From Longimicrobiales bacterium (lineage in GTDB: Bacteria; Gemmatimonadota; Gemmatimonadetes; Longimicrobiales; Gaopeijiaceae): a stretch of 64,000 nucleotides of DNA. How positions within the stretch are numbered: position 1 is the first letter of the stretch; the number at the start of each line of letters is the position of its first letter. A program made the position numbers and the translations under genes. The notes beneath the pieces are model-generated. The model did no database searches and was not told where the DNA came from. It saw only the letters and a program-made list of their open reading frames with translations. Location: the NCBI GenBank assembly GCA_028823235.1, contig JAPKBW010000003.1:149098-213097 (forward strand), read 5' to 3'. Below, in pieces: positions 18,728 through 26,947 of this stretch.

Positions 18728-19279
18728 CTAGATCGCCATCACCTCAGCTTCCTTGTGTTTCAGCATGTCGTCGATCTTGGTAGCGAATTCGTGAGTAACC
18801 TTCTCAAGAGCATCTTCACGTCGGCGGCCCTCATCCTCCCCGAGATCATGCTCCTTCACCAACCCGTGGATCTCGTCCCGCACGATTCGTCGGGCGTGGC
18901 GGACAGAGATCCGTCCGTCCTCAGCCATCTTGTGGAGCACCTTCACAAATTCCTTCCGGCGCTCCTCGTTAAGCGGAGGAATCGGAATCCGGATCACGTT
19001 CCCATCGTTGGACGGGTTCAGGCCTAGGTCTGCCGTCATTATGGCCCGCTCCACATCCGGCAGAATCGATTTGTCGAAGGGCTGGACCATGAGGAGGCTC
19101 GGCTCAGGCGTACTGACCGTGGCGACCTGATTGAGGGGCATCTTCGACCCGTAGGCGTCGACGCGGACCGTATCAAGGAGAGCCGGTGTGGCCTTTCCCG
19201 TTCGTACAGTGGCGAACTCACGCCGCATGGCGTCTACCGCCGCATTCATCCGTTCTTTGGCGTTTTCGACCGTCGGCAT
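18728..19279 (-). CDS. frr: Ribosome recycling factor
   Basis: 183 residues, normal length. Releases 70S ribosomes from mRNA with EF-G after termination. The three-helix bundle is recognised by FATVRTGKATPALLD, PFDKSILPDVERAI and the C-terminal helix KVTHEFATKIDDMLKHKEAEVMAI-type end, which is standard. ATG start; 25 bases downstream of pyrH on the same strand. Confidence 0.97.
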   Translation of the reverse strand: MPTVENAKERMNAAVDAMRREFATVRTGKATPALLDTVRVDAYGSKMPLNQVATVSTPEPSLLMVQPFDKSILPDVERAIMTADLGLNPSNDGNVIRIPIPPLNEERRKEFVKVLHKMAEDGRISVRHARRIVRDEIHGLVKEHDLGEDEGRRREDALEKVTHEFATKIDDMLKHKEAEVMAI

Positions 19280-19304
19280 GAAGACCTCTGAATGAGTTAG
19301 TTGG

Positions 19305-20021
19305 CTAAGATACTAAAGTGCCTACGTGCTCTCCACGAATTGCGTCAGCGACCGCGCCGCTATTGCTGGGATTGAGCACGATGATCGGCAGATTGTTCTC
19401 TTTGCAGAGCGTCACCGCGGTGGTGTCCATGACCGCCAATTCACGTGTCACCACCTCCTGAAACGAAATCTCGGGAATGAACACTGCCGTCGGGTCGGTG
19501 ACTGGGTCCGCAGTAAAGACCCCGTCTACCTTCGTCGCCTTGATAACGACGTCAGACTCCATCTCGATGGCACGCAAGACCGCAGCAGTGTCGGTCGAGA
19601 AGTACGGGTTCCCTGTGCCGCCGGCGAAAAGTACAACTCGACCCTTCTCCATGTGGCGCATGGCCCGGCGGCGAATGTACGGCTCCGCGATCTCTTCCAT
19701 GCGAATCGCAGTCATGACGCGAGTTTCGACACCCTTTGTCTCAAGAAGATCCTGGACCGCCAGAGCGTTGATCACCGTACTCAACATGCCCATGTAGTCG
19801 GCCTGAACTCGATCCATGCCTTCTTTGGACGCGATCGCTCCGCGCACGATGTTGCCGCCGCCAATGACAATGCCCAGGGAAACACCCATCTCCACGAGGG
19901 CCTGGATCTCATCCGTCAGTTGATCAACGACAGAGGGTTCGATACCGAAGCCCCGCTTTCCGGCGAGGGCCTCGCCGGAAAGCTTCAGGAGCACTCGTTT
20001 GTATCGCAGGTCGCCGCTCAT
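19305..20021 (-). CDS. pyrH: UMP kinase
   Basis: 238 residues of hexameric bacterial UMP kinase, phosphorylating UMP to UDP. KRVLLKLSGEALAG at 8-21 is the phosphate-binding N-terminus; GGGNIVRG, DYMGMLSTVINAL and the TGNPYFSTDTAA segment are diagnostic. Located directly after tsf with a 5-base gap, the conserved rpsB-tsf-pyrH-frr order. Confidence 0.97.
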   Translation of the reverse strand: MSGDLRYKRVLLKLSGEALAGKRGFGIEPSVVDQLTDEIQALVEMGVSLGIVIGGGNIVRGAIASKEGMDRVQADYMGMLSTVINALAVQDLLETKGVETRVMTAIRMEEIAEPYIRRRAMRHMEKGRVVLFAGGTGNPYFSTDTAAVLRAIEMESDVVIKATKVDGVFTADPVTDPTAVFIPEISFQEVVTRELAVMDTTAVTLCKENNLPIIVLNPSNSGAVADAIRGEHVGTLVS

Positions 20022-20026
20022 CAGGG

Positions 20027-20635
20027 TTACCGCTCACCAACCTTCATGCGCGCAAACCGGGAAATCTGGATCTTCTCACCCACGGTGGAAGACACCTCGG
20101 TGATGAGTTGCTCAACCGTCTTGTCCGGATCCTTTACGAACGGCTGCGCAAGCAGAGTGCTCTCCTTGAAGAACTTTTGCAGACGCCCCGCAACCATTTT
20201 CGCCGCAATCTCATCGGGCTTGCCCTCTTCGCGAGCCTGCTCGAGGTACACGGCCTTCTCACGTTCGATCACCTCGGCGTCAATCTCGTCCGGCGAGACC
20301 GATAGCGGAGCGGTCGACGCGATGTGCATCGCAATATCGCGAGCCAGTGCACGGAAATCATCGGTGTTTGCAACGAAGTCGGTCTCGCAGTTCAACTCCA
20401 CGATCACCGCAGTCTTGTTGTCGAAGTGGATGTAACTCCCGATCACACCCTCCTTCGCAGACTTCTCGGCTCGCTTCGCTGCCTTGGCTGCACCCTTGGC
20501 CCGGAGAAGATCGACGGCCTTCTCAATGTCGCCCTCGGTTTCCGTCAAAGCCTTCTTGCAGTCCATCATGCCCGCGCCAGTCATATCGCGGAGCTTTTTT
20601 ACGTCTTTCGCGCTGATCATCGTAGCATCACTCAT
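20027..20635 (-). CDS. tsf: Elongation factor Ts
   Basis: EF-Ts, the nucleotide exchange factor of EF-Tu, about 202 residues from the ATG at 20635. The core ISAKDVKKLRDMTGAGMMD and the TDF motif region NCETDFVA are clear. It is the short form with a reduced C-terminal part, as in Thermus. The frame stays open upstream to an ATG at 20665, and another ATG lies at 20620 directly before ISAKDV; no start has a convincing ribosome-binding site, so the N-terminus is uncertain by about 15 residues. Confidence 0.93.
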   Translation of the reverse strand: MSDATMISAKDVKKLRDMTGAGMMDCKKALTETEGDIEKAVDLLRAKGAAKAAKRAEKSAKEGVIGSYIHFDNKTAVIVELNCETDFVANTDDFRALARDIAMHIASTAPLSVSPDEIDAEVIEREKAVYLEQAREEGKPDEIAAKMVAGRLQKFFKESTLLAQPFVKDPDKTVEQLITEVSSTVGEKIQISRFARMKVGER

Positions 20636-20677
20636 CGGCATCATTTCGTTGTCAACGCCCGGCATTCTCCGGGTCGT

Positions 20678-20722
20678 GAAAAGAGGCGGCAGGGCCGTGG
20701 TTCTGGCACCCGCGCCGCCTCT
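20678..20722 (-). terminator. Attenuator-like hairpin between rpsB and tsf
   Basis: AGAGGCGGC and its exact complement form a 9-bp stem (20682-20690 with 20714-20722) around a 23-base loop. Read on the minus strand the stem is followed at once by TTTT, so it looks like an intrinsic terminator placed inside the operon. A second small hairpin with a CGAA-type tetraloop (20775-20790) sits just after the rpsB stop. Partial termination would lower tsf-pyrH relative to rpsB. Confidence 0.5.
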
Positions 20723-20793
20723 GTCGAGCCCAGACCTTCCAAGGCTCTCACCTCGCCAGCGAGCCGGCGAGCCAGGGTCGCGAACGACCCATG

Positions 20794-21780
20794 TTACTCG
20801 TCGGCGTTGGCCTTGATCTCCTCGGTGGCCACCTCAGGTGCAGCTTCGCCCTCCGCGACCGAAGCTTCGGCAGCTGGGGCTTCGGCAGTTGAAGTTTCTG
20901 AACCCTCAGCTACCTCCGCACCGGCCTCACCTTCTTCTCCATCCGAATTCACCTGACCCGCGATCACTTGGGGGCTTGGACGACGCTTCCGGCGAGGACG
21001 ACGACGCTTCGGAGCTTCCTTCTCTGTCGTCTCACCCGTTTCGGTCGAGTACGTTGTGGCCTCGAGCTCGTCCGTCCGGCGCCGCTCGTCGTCGGGTACT
21101 TCCTTACGGGCCGCCGTAATCGTGTCAGTAATCGCCTTGGCGATCAGTGTGACCGAACGGATCGCGTCATCGTTGCCCGGGATCGGATAGTTGATCGGGT
21201 CTGGATCGGCATTCGTATCCGTAATCGCAATGACCGGGATGCCCAGTTTCTGAGCTTCCTTCACTGCAATCCCCTCACGGCGCGCATCCACGACGAACAT
21301 TGCTCCGGGGAGTCGCCCCATGTCCTTAACCCCGACCAAGTACTTATCGAGCTTGATACGCTCGCGGTCGAGCATGAGGCGCTCTTTCTTGGTGTAGAAC
21401 TCCCAAGAATTCTCCTCACTTCCGCGCTCGAGCTCTTTCAGCCGCCGGATCTGCTGACGAATTGTCTGGAAATTCGTGAGCATACCACCTAGCCAGCGCT
21501 CTGTAACCCAGAAGGAGCCACAGTCTTTAGCCTCCTGCTCAACCACACCCTTGAGCTGCTTCTTGGTGCAGACGAAGAGGACTCGGTCACCGCGGAGTAT
21601 CACCTCGCGAATCGCCTGCTGGGCGACGACAAGACGATCAAGCGTCTTGCGGAGGTCGATGATGTGGATGCCGTTGCGCTCCGCGAAGATGAAAGGCTTC
21701 ATCTTCGGATTCCAACGGCGGGTCTGGTGGCCGAAATGAACTCCGGCCTCGAGAAGTTGGTCGAGACGTACGTCAGACAT
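20794..21780 (-). CDS. rpsB: 30S ribosomal protein S2 with acidic C-terminal extension
   Basis: 328 residues. The first about 235 are a normal uS2 (LLEAGVHFGHQTRRWNPKMKP at the start, DARREGIAVKEAQKLGIPV in the middle). The remaining about 90 residues are an extra tail: a basic patch KRRRPRRKRR near 258-267, followed by a Glu/Ala-rich low-complexity segment to the end. S2 is essential for recruiting S1 to the 30S. The tail is not needed for the fold and its role is unknown. ATG start preceded by AGAAACGAAC, a weak ribosome-binding site. Confidence 0.96.
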   Translation of the reverse strand: MSDVRLDQLLEAGVHFGHQTRRWNPKMKPFIFAERNGIHIIDLRKTLDRLVVAQQAIREVILRGDRVLFVCTKKQLKGVVEQEAKDCGSFWVTERWLGGMLTNFQTIRQQIRRLKELERGSEENSWEFYTKKERLMLDRERIKLDKYLVGVKDMGRLPGAMFVVDARREGIAVKEAQKLGIPVIAITDTNADPDPINYPIPGNDDAIRSVTLIAKAITDTITAARKEVPDDERRRTDELEATTYSTETGETTEKEAPKRRRPRRKRRPSPQVIAGQVNSDGEEGEAGAEVAEGSETSTAEAPAAEASVAEGEAAPEVATEEIKANADE

Positions 21781-21799
21781 GTTGTTCGTTTCTCTTATT

Positions 21800-21819
21800 C
21801 GGGGCCGATATACGCCCCG
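21800..21819 (-). promoter_or_regulatory. Hairpin in the rpsB leader
   Basis: CGGGGC and GCCCCG form a 6-bp GC-rich stem with an 8-base loop in the 89-base gap between rpsI and rpsB, about 20 bases before the rpsB start. It could take part in S2 autoregulation, as reported for rpsB leaders elsewhere, but no specific match to a known leader was made. Confidence 0.3.
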
Positions 21820-21869
21820 GTCAGGATATGACGCGGCCGAAGCCAGCGCCGAATGGGTTTAGCGAATGT

Positions 21870-22268
21870 TTAACGCTTGGAGAACTGGAACCGCTTACGC
21901 GCCTTGGGACGGCCGGGCTTCTTACGCTCGACCTGGCGTGCGTCGCGTGTCAGCATGCCCTTCTCGCGAAGTGCACCCCGGAGTTCTTCATCATGAGCGA
22001 CAAGCGCACGGGAAAGTCCCATGCGAACAGCGTCGGACTGCCCAGTCAGGCCACCACCGTGTACACGGACCGTGACATCGAAGGTGCCCTCAAGGTCTGC
22101 GACCTTGAACGGCTCCTCAATACGGATCTGGTGCGTGGGGCGCGGGAAGTAGTCGGGCATCTCGCGCCCGTTCACGACCCATTTGCCGGTTCCGGGACGT
22201 AGAAGCACGCGGGCCACCGAACGCTTACGGCGTCCGACGGTCTGAATTTGGTTCGTCACATCAGCCAT
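21870..22268 (-). CDS. rpsI: 30S ribosomal protein S9
   Basis: 132 residues of uS9. Begins with an extended MADVTNQIQTVGRRKRSVAR and ends with the universally conserved basic tail KPGRPKARKRFQFSKR, whose last Arg contacts the P-site tRNA. Directly follows rplM (14-base gap), the conserved L13-S9 pair. Confidence 0.97.
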   Translation of the reverse strand: MADVTNQIQTVGRRKRSVARVLLRPGTGKWVVNGREMPDYFPRPTHQIRIEEPFKVADLEGTFDVTVRVHGGGLTGQSDAVRMGLSRALVAHDEELRGALREKGMLTRDARQVERKKPGRPKARKRFQFSKR

Positions 22269-22282
22269 TTCGGTCGTATTCC

Positions 22283-22711
22283 TCAGATGTCCAGGGGCTC
22301 GGGCCGCTGGCCCTGATGGGGATGATCGGTCCCTGCGTAGACCTTCAACTTCTTCTGCAGGGCACGACCGAGTGTGTTCTTGGGCAGCATGCCCTTTACC
22401 GCCAGCTCGATAACGCGCTCAGGGTGTGTCTCGATCATTCGACGGAATGGGATGTGCTTTTCATGGCCCATATATCCGGAATGGCGGAAATAGGTTTTTT
22501 GATCGGCCTTTTTACCAGTCAGGCGGATCTTCTCGGCGTTCACGACGACGACGTTGTCCCCAGTGTCGAGATGCGGGGTGTACATCGCCTTCCGTTTGCC
22601 GCGAATGATGGAAGCGACTTCTGTCGCGAGCCGCCCGAGCGGCTTGTCGGTCGCGTCTACGAGCCACCAATGGTGCTCGATGTCCGCGGCTTTCGGTGTA
22701 TACGTTTTCAT
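22283..22711 (-). CDS. rplM: 50S ribosomal protein L13
   Basis: 142 residues of uL13 from ATG 22711 ([20 protein letters not shown]). [12 protein letters not shown], the [12 protein letters not shown] loop and [19 protein letters not shown] are typical. The open frame reaches further upstream but that stretch contains the predicted promoter. First gene of the ribosomal operon. Confidence 0.97.
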   Translation of the reverse strand: MKTYTPKAADIEHHWWLVDATDKPLGRLATEVASIIRGKRKAMYTPHLDTGDNVVVVNAEKIRLTGKKADQKTYFRHSGYMGHEKHIPFRRMIETHPERVIELAVKGMLPKNTLGRALQKKLKVYAGTDHPHQGQRPEPLDI

Positions 22712-22751
22712 ACCAAGGCTTACGATTGGGCGCTTCTGAAAAGAGCTTCCA

Positions 22752-22780
22752 AAGTTAGACGGGAAGCAAAAAAGCGTCAA
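22752..22780 (-). promoter_or_regulatory. Predicted sigma-70 promoter of the rplM operon
   Basis: On the minus strand TTGACG (22780-22775) and TAACTT (22757-22752) are 17 bases apart, about 41 bases before the rplM ATG. The spacer contains a T-run. No other promoter-like pair of similar quality lies in this gap. Confidence 0.55.
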
Positions 22781-22897
22781 CGGCCAGACCTCCTTGTGTC
22801 ATGCGGGTTTCCGAGGCGCCTTGGCGGGCTGTGCGCGTAGGAGGACGGCGACCGGACAAGTGATGGCTTTCCTGCCCGGTTTCACCTCAGTCGCCGG

Positions 22898-23752
22898 CTA
22901 CTCCCGGAAGGTCTCCAAGAAGCGCGATCGCGACGCATGGCGCAGCCGACCCAGCGCCTTTTCCTTGATCTGCCGAATGCGCTCCCGAGTAACCCCCAAG
23001 ATTTCACCAATCTCTTCCAGGGTCATCGGGTCCTGATCGTCGAGGCCGAAATACAACCGGAGGATCTTCGCCTCGCGCTCTTTGAGAGACGAGAGGGAAT
23101 CCTCGATGGTGGCCTTGAGCGCATGTTCGAACGCTTCTTCTTCCGGACCGGGCGAATATTGATCGGGGAGATAGTCGAGCAGGCGATTGTCTCCACCTGG
23201 GGTCATCGGCGCATCGAGCGACAGGTGCGTATGAGAGATCGCCAGCGTCCGCTCGATCTCTGCCTTCGACACGTCTAGGTCCTCAGCGATCTCGTCTACC
23301 GTCGGCTCGCGCCCCAATTCCTGCAGCAGCGTCGAGGTCCGCCGCCCGATACGATACAGGGCACCGGCACGATTCAGCGGGACTCGAACGATACGGCTCT
23401 GCTCAGCGAGAGCCTGCAGGACCGCCTGTCGGATCCACCAAACGGCATAACTGATGAACTTGATGCCCTTGGTCTCGTCGAACTTATGGGCAGCTCGAAT
23501 GAGTCCGAAGTTTCCCTCGTTGATCAGATCCGAGAGCGGCACGCCCTGATTCTGATATTTCTTGGCCACCGAAACGACGAAGCGGAGGTTCGAACGGACC
23601 AGCTTATTGAGCGCTTCTTCATCATCCTGGCGGATGAGCTTCGCGAGGCGCGCTTCCTCTGCCCGGTCGATGAGCGGGTACTGACTGATTTCCTTCAGAT
23701 ATTGGTCCAGCGAGCCTTCCCGGGAGGAATCTCTGCGGGATGAGAAGGTCAT
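22898..23752 (-). CDS. Primary-type sigma-70 factor (RpoD/SigA-like)
   Basis: 284 residues with regions 1.2 to 4 but no acidic region 1.1 and no large non-conserved insert. Region 1.2 begins SLDQYLKEISQYPLI; region 2 has LVRSNLRFVVSVAKKY at about 51-66 and the -10 contacting helix GIKFISYAVWWIRQA at about 96-110; region 4 has the helix-turn-helix EIGEILGVTRERIRQIKEKAL near 247-267. Sequence is close to housekeeping factors, and short SigA proteins are seen in several phyla, so it may be the main sigma factor; an alternative group 2 factor cannot be excluded. Transcribed toward the rplM operon with a 186-base gap. Confidence 0.92.
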   Translation of the reverse strand: MTFSSRRDSSREGSLDQYLKEISQYPLIDRAEEARLAKLIRQDDEEALNKLVRSNLRFVVSVAKKYQNQGVPLSDLINEGNFGLIRAAHKFDETKGIKFISYAVWWIRQAVLQALAEQSRIVRVPLNRAGALYRIGRRTSTLLQELGREPTVDEIAEDLDVSKAEIERTLAISHTHLSLDAPMTPGGDNRLLDYLPDQYSPGPEEEAFEHALKATIEDSLSSLKEREAKILRLYFGLDDQDPMTLEEIGEILGVTRERIRQIKEKALGRLRHASRSRFLETFRE

Positions 23753-24168
23753 CTAGCGCGCGGGTGGGAAGTGCCGGTACGGGCCTTGTCGGCTCACTGC
23801 GGATCCGACGCCCTGCGTAGAATCTTAACGATCAGGGAATCGCGCAATGGCTCCGCGCCCCGCGCGGCGTTGAATTCCGCGGGGCAGAAAGGTGCGATCA
23901 ACGGATTACCGTTCCCAGCCGAGCCCAACGTACCTTGGAGACCTAGGAAATCGTGGCATCCAACGGATCCTCGAACAAGTAGTACACCATCCAAGGAAGA
24001 TCGACCGTGCCCAGCCATCAAAGCACTCGGTAATGCGGTTGTAGCTAGATCGGGTCCAAGCCATTCGCTCCCATGTCGTCCCGTGTGCTGAGGCGTAGAG
24101 ACTACCGAACGATCGAAGTCCTCTACGCGGCTCCGGACGGGACTGTGTTCAACCCTTAGGGTTCGACT
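23753..24168 (-). other. Intergenic region with no recognised gene
   Basis: 416 bases upstream of the sigma factor gene. A 75-codon open frame at 23794-24021 (minus strand) has no recognised homology and is not called. Two inverted repeats are visible: GCGTAGAG paired with CTCTACGC (24093-24128), and AACCCT/AGGGTT repeats at 24151-24176 that straddle the ntrC stop and could fold in two exclusive ways. Neither has a T-run, so they are not clear terminators. The sigma factor promoter should lie here but no hexamer pair stands out. Confidence 0.4.
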
Positions 24169-25530
24169 TCAACCCTCTCGGACAAGCTCGTATCGCTCGA
24201 TCTTCTTGTAGAGGTTTGACCTTGGCATGTCGATGCGCCGAGCTGTTTCAGCCACGTTCCAGTCATTCTCTCGAAGCTTCTGGAGAATGTAGGCGCGCTC
24301 TGCCCTCTCTTTGAAATCCGAGAAGTTGTCAGTGGAGAGCAGTTCGCCACCGACCCCACCGCCCGCGCTCCGACCGGCCGCCAGCAACTCCACATCTTCG
24401 GACCGAACGGAATCTCCAGCCGAGAGGATGAGGAGGCGTTCCACAGTGTTTCGAAGTTCGCGAACGTTTCCGGGCCAGGAGAGTGTCCGGAGACGGTCGA
24501 TCGCGGCTGTTTCAAAACTCCTGGGGGACATCCCCTCACGCTGCGTCATGATGTCCGTGAAGTGCTGGATCAACATGGGAATGTCATCTCGGCGTTCCCT
24601 CAGCGGCGGCATGTGGATTGGGACGACGTTGAGGCGGTAGTAGAGATCCTCTCTGAAGTCGCCTTCGTCGATCTGACGTTCGAGCTCCTTGTTCGTCGCG
24701 GCTATGACTCGCACGTCGACCTGGACCGCCTTTGAGCCGCCGACACGTGTAATCACCCCCTGCTCAAGTGCCCGCAGCACCTTCGCCTGGGCATCTTTAG
24801 ACATGTCCCCGATCTCGTCGAGGAAGAGCGTCCCGCCATCTGCCTGTTCAAACTTGCCCGCTCGATTGGCAACCGCGCCCGTGAAGGAACCCTTCACGTG
24901 CCCGAATAGCGCCGACTCGATGAGTTCCGACGGGATCGCGGCGCAGTTCACCTCGATGAACGGCCTCGCCTCACGCGAAGACAGGCGGTGAATCGCCCGG
25001 GCAACGAGCTCTTTACCCGTCCCGTTTTCCCCCGTGACGAGAACCCGGGCGTCCGTCGGGGCTACCCGCTCAACGCGCTCCAGTACCTGCCGGACAGGGT
25101 ACGACGTACCGACAATCTCGTAACGACTCTCAACCTGACTTCTCAGGTCGGCCATACTCTGGGTGAGCCCCCTCAGCTGGAGGGCCCTGCGTAACGTCAC
25201 AAGGAGTCGATCGGTGTCGAGTGGCTTCTCGAGAAAATCGTAGGCGCCTTTCCTCGTCGCCTCGACCGCAGTGTCGATCGTGCCGTGTCCGGAGATCATG
25301 ATCACAAGGGCGCTCGGATCATCCTCCCGAAGTCGGGCCAGGACGTCTAGGCCATCGAGCCCCGGCATCTTCACATCGAGGAAGATGACATCGGGCCGAA
25401 AGTCCACCGCGAGGGCGATCCCATCAGGACCATCTTCCGCGGCTAGAACCTCATGCCCCTCGTATTCGAATACCTGAACGAGGGCGTCACGGATGCCGCT
25501 TTCGTCATCGACTACAAGTAAGCGTGCCAT
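24169..25530 (-). CDS. NtrC-type sigma-54-dependent response regulator
   Basis: 453 residues in three parts: receiver (Asp52 in IFLDVKMPG as phosphoacceptor), AAA+ activator domain (Walker A GENGTGKE at 167-174, the sigma-54-contacting loop GSFTGA at 214-219, Walker B GTLFLDE at 233-239) and a Fis-type DNA-binding domain at about 411-446. GSFTGA replaces the common GAFTGA; Ser at that place occurs in functional activators. Likely paired with the NtrY-like kinase at 32-36 kb, since such pairs regulate nitrogen or envelope responses, but linkage is not direct. rpoN is not in the window. Confidence 0.94.
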   Translation of the reverse strand: MARLLVVDDESGIRDALVQVFEYEGHEVLAAEDGPDGIALAVDFRPDVIFLDVKMPGLDGLDVLARLREDDPSALVIMISGHGTIDTAVEATRKGAYDFLEKPLDTDRLLVTLRRALQLRGLTQSMADLRSQVESRYEIVGTSYPVRQVLERVERVAPTDARVLVTGENGTGKELVARAIHRLSSREARPFIEVNCAAIPSELIESALFGHVKGSFTGAVANRAGKFEQADGGTLFLDEIGDMSKDAQAKVLRALEQGVITRVGGSKAVQVDVRVIAATNKELERQIDEGDFREDLYYRLNVVPIHMPPLRERRDDIPMLIQHFTDIMTQREGMSPRSFETAAIDRLRTLSWPGNVRELRNTVERLLILSAGDSVRSEDVELLAAGRSAGGGVGGELLSTDNFSDFKERAERAYILQKLRENDWNVAETARRIDMPRSNLYKKIERYELVREG

Positions 25531-25566
25531 GTCGGATTTCGGTTGTGGGCGGAGGTCACCAACGTG

Positions 25567-26295
25567 TTAGGGACTACCACTCCCATCTACCGCGCGATCC
25601 AGGATTGGTTCGGCGCGCTCAAGAACCAGTAGCCCATCTCTCACCAGCACAGACGTGATTCCGTTGGGCCAAGGGAGCTGAATCGCGGGGACCCCGCGCG
25701 CCATATCTGATGTTTGTCGTGCCGGCACGCCCTGGGCAAGGCCACCCGGAAGCTCGGCAACGATCGCCGCAATAACACCTCTTGGAAGGGATATGTGGGA
25801 CACACGCGCGTGGTCGATCTGGAAGGCGACTCCACCGGGGCCATTGCGGATGACGCGCCCCCGCAGCGTGACGTCCAGGGTATCAGGGAGCACGCCAAGC
25901 ACGGACCCAAGGTCCGCGCTCGCAGACAACGCGTCTCGTGACGCCCGGGCGTCGAGGTGAACCTCACTTCCCATGATCCGGACCCTCGGGGCAGTAATAC
26001 CCGACGGCAGAAGCCCGGACGCGGCGTGCCTGAGAAGGGCCGTCAACTCGGGGCCATCCAGCGTCATGCGGTCGTCAGCATTCCCCGTGCTGAAGAGCTG
26101 AACGCGATCAACCATCGTCGCGGCGACCCGGGGGCCCGCATCAACCGGGGCATCAGGAGTTTCGTCTTCGAACTGCACGGAGGGGTTAAGAGCAGGCGCC
26201 CGATGTTCCGCCAAGCGAATAACACCGAGCAGAGCCGCACCGACCGCGAGTGCTAGGCCGGGAATCCACGGTCGCCGTGCCATGGAGGACATCAC
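25567..26295 (-). CDS. Hypothetical membrane-anchored protein
   Basis: 242 residues, not recognised. One hydrophobic N-terminal segment (about 10-26) could be a signal anchor, followed by a Pro/Ala-rich linker and a beta-strand-rich domain with alternating hydrophobics (VRIMGSEVHLDAR, DTLDVTLRGRVIR) that resembles lipid-binding or DUF2993-type folds only in pattern. No Cys or catalytic motif. Its ATG overlaps the thpR stop (ATGA) and 36 bases separate it from ntrC, so the three genes are probably one operon. Confidence 0.65.
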   Translation of the reverse strand: MMSSMARRPWIPGLALAVGAALLGVIRLAEHRAPALNPSVQFEDETPDAPVDAGPRVAATMVDRVQLFSTGNADDRMTLDGPELTALLRHAASGLLPSGITAPRVRIMGSEVHLDARASRDALSASADLGSVLGVLPDTLDVTLRGRVIRNGPGGVAFQIDHARVSHISLPRGVIAAIVAELPGGLAQGVPARQTSDMARGVPAIQLPWPNGITSVLVRDGLLVLERAEPILDRAVDGSGSP

Positions 26296-26855
26296 GCGGA
26301 GGCCAGCCGAGCCCGGGAAAGCACGCTGTATCGGGCATCCCCCGGTGAAAGCTGACTCCGCATCAGGTCGATCGTGCGCACCTTGACTTCGACCTCGAGG
26401 TCCAGGTCAGCCAGCACAGTGTCGAGCCCGCGGAAGACCCCAGCGCCCCTCGCTTCGTGCGCCCGGCCCAGTGTGATGTGGGGATGGAACGCCCTCGTTT
26501 CAGCTCGGAACCCGACATCTCCCAGTGCCCATTCCAGTTCCTGCTTCATGCACCGGAACTCTGAACTAGCTCTTGCGCCGATCCAGATCACATCTGGATG
26601 GCGGACCGTCGGGAACCCGCCGAATCCAGCAAGTGTGGTGGTGAACGACCGAGTCCCCGTCGCCACCCGCTCGAGTGCTTCCTCGATCACAGGAATACGC
26701 CCGGGACGCACCTCACCCAGAAATTTCAAAGTGATGTGGAAACTGTCGGGCTCGATCCACCGGACCGGTAGGTCACCTTCGCGAAGATCCCGAACGGCGC
26801 GATGAACGCGGGTCCGTTGCTTCTTCGGAATGTTGATGCCAACGAAGACGCGCAT
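26292..26855 (-). CDS. thpR: RNA 2',3'-cyclic phosphodiesterase (2H family)
   Basis: 187 residues of the 2H phosphoesterase superfamily. The two signature motifs are present: HITLKFLGE at 40-48 and HITLGR at 126-131. The enzyme opens 2',3'-cyclic phosphates on RNA (formerly called 2'-5' RNA ligase). ATG start; N-terminus MRVFVGINIP is standard. Upstream neighbour on the same strand is the MscS gene after about 90 bases. Confidence 0.93.
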   Translation of the reverse strand: MRVFVGINIPKKQRTRVHRAVRDLREGDLPVRWIEPDSFHITLKFLGEVRPGRIPVIEEALERVATGTRSFTTTLAGFGGFPTVRHPDVIWIGARASSEFRCMKQELEWALGDVGFRAETRAFHPHITLGRAHEARGAGVFRGLDTVLADLDLEVEVKVRTIDLMRSQLSPGDARYSVLSRARLASA

Positions 26856-26947
26856 GAACGCTGGTCGAAGGGGCTGACTCGTCGATCCTCAGCGGAGGGA
26901 CGATGGAGCTTGGTCCCCCCAACCTAGCGATCCGGCGAGAGGCTGCG

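Noticed and set aside
23794..24021. 75-codon frame upstream of the sigma factor
   Set aside because: No recognised motif or convincing ribosome-binding site; not enough to call.
24093..24128. 8-bp inverted repeat with long loop
   Set aside because: No T-run on either strand and no gene end next to it; not called as a terminator.
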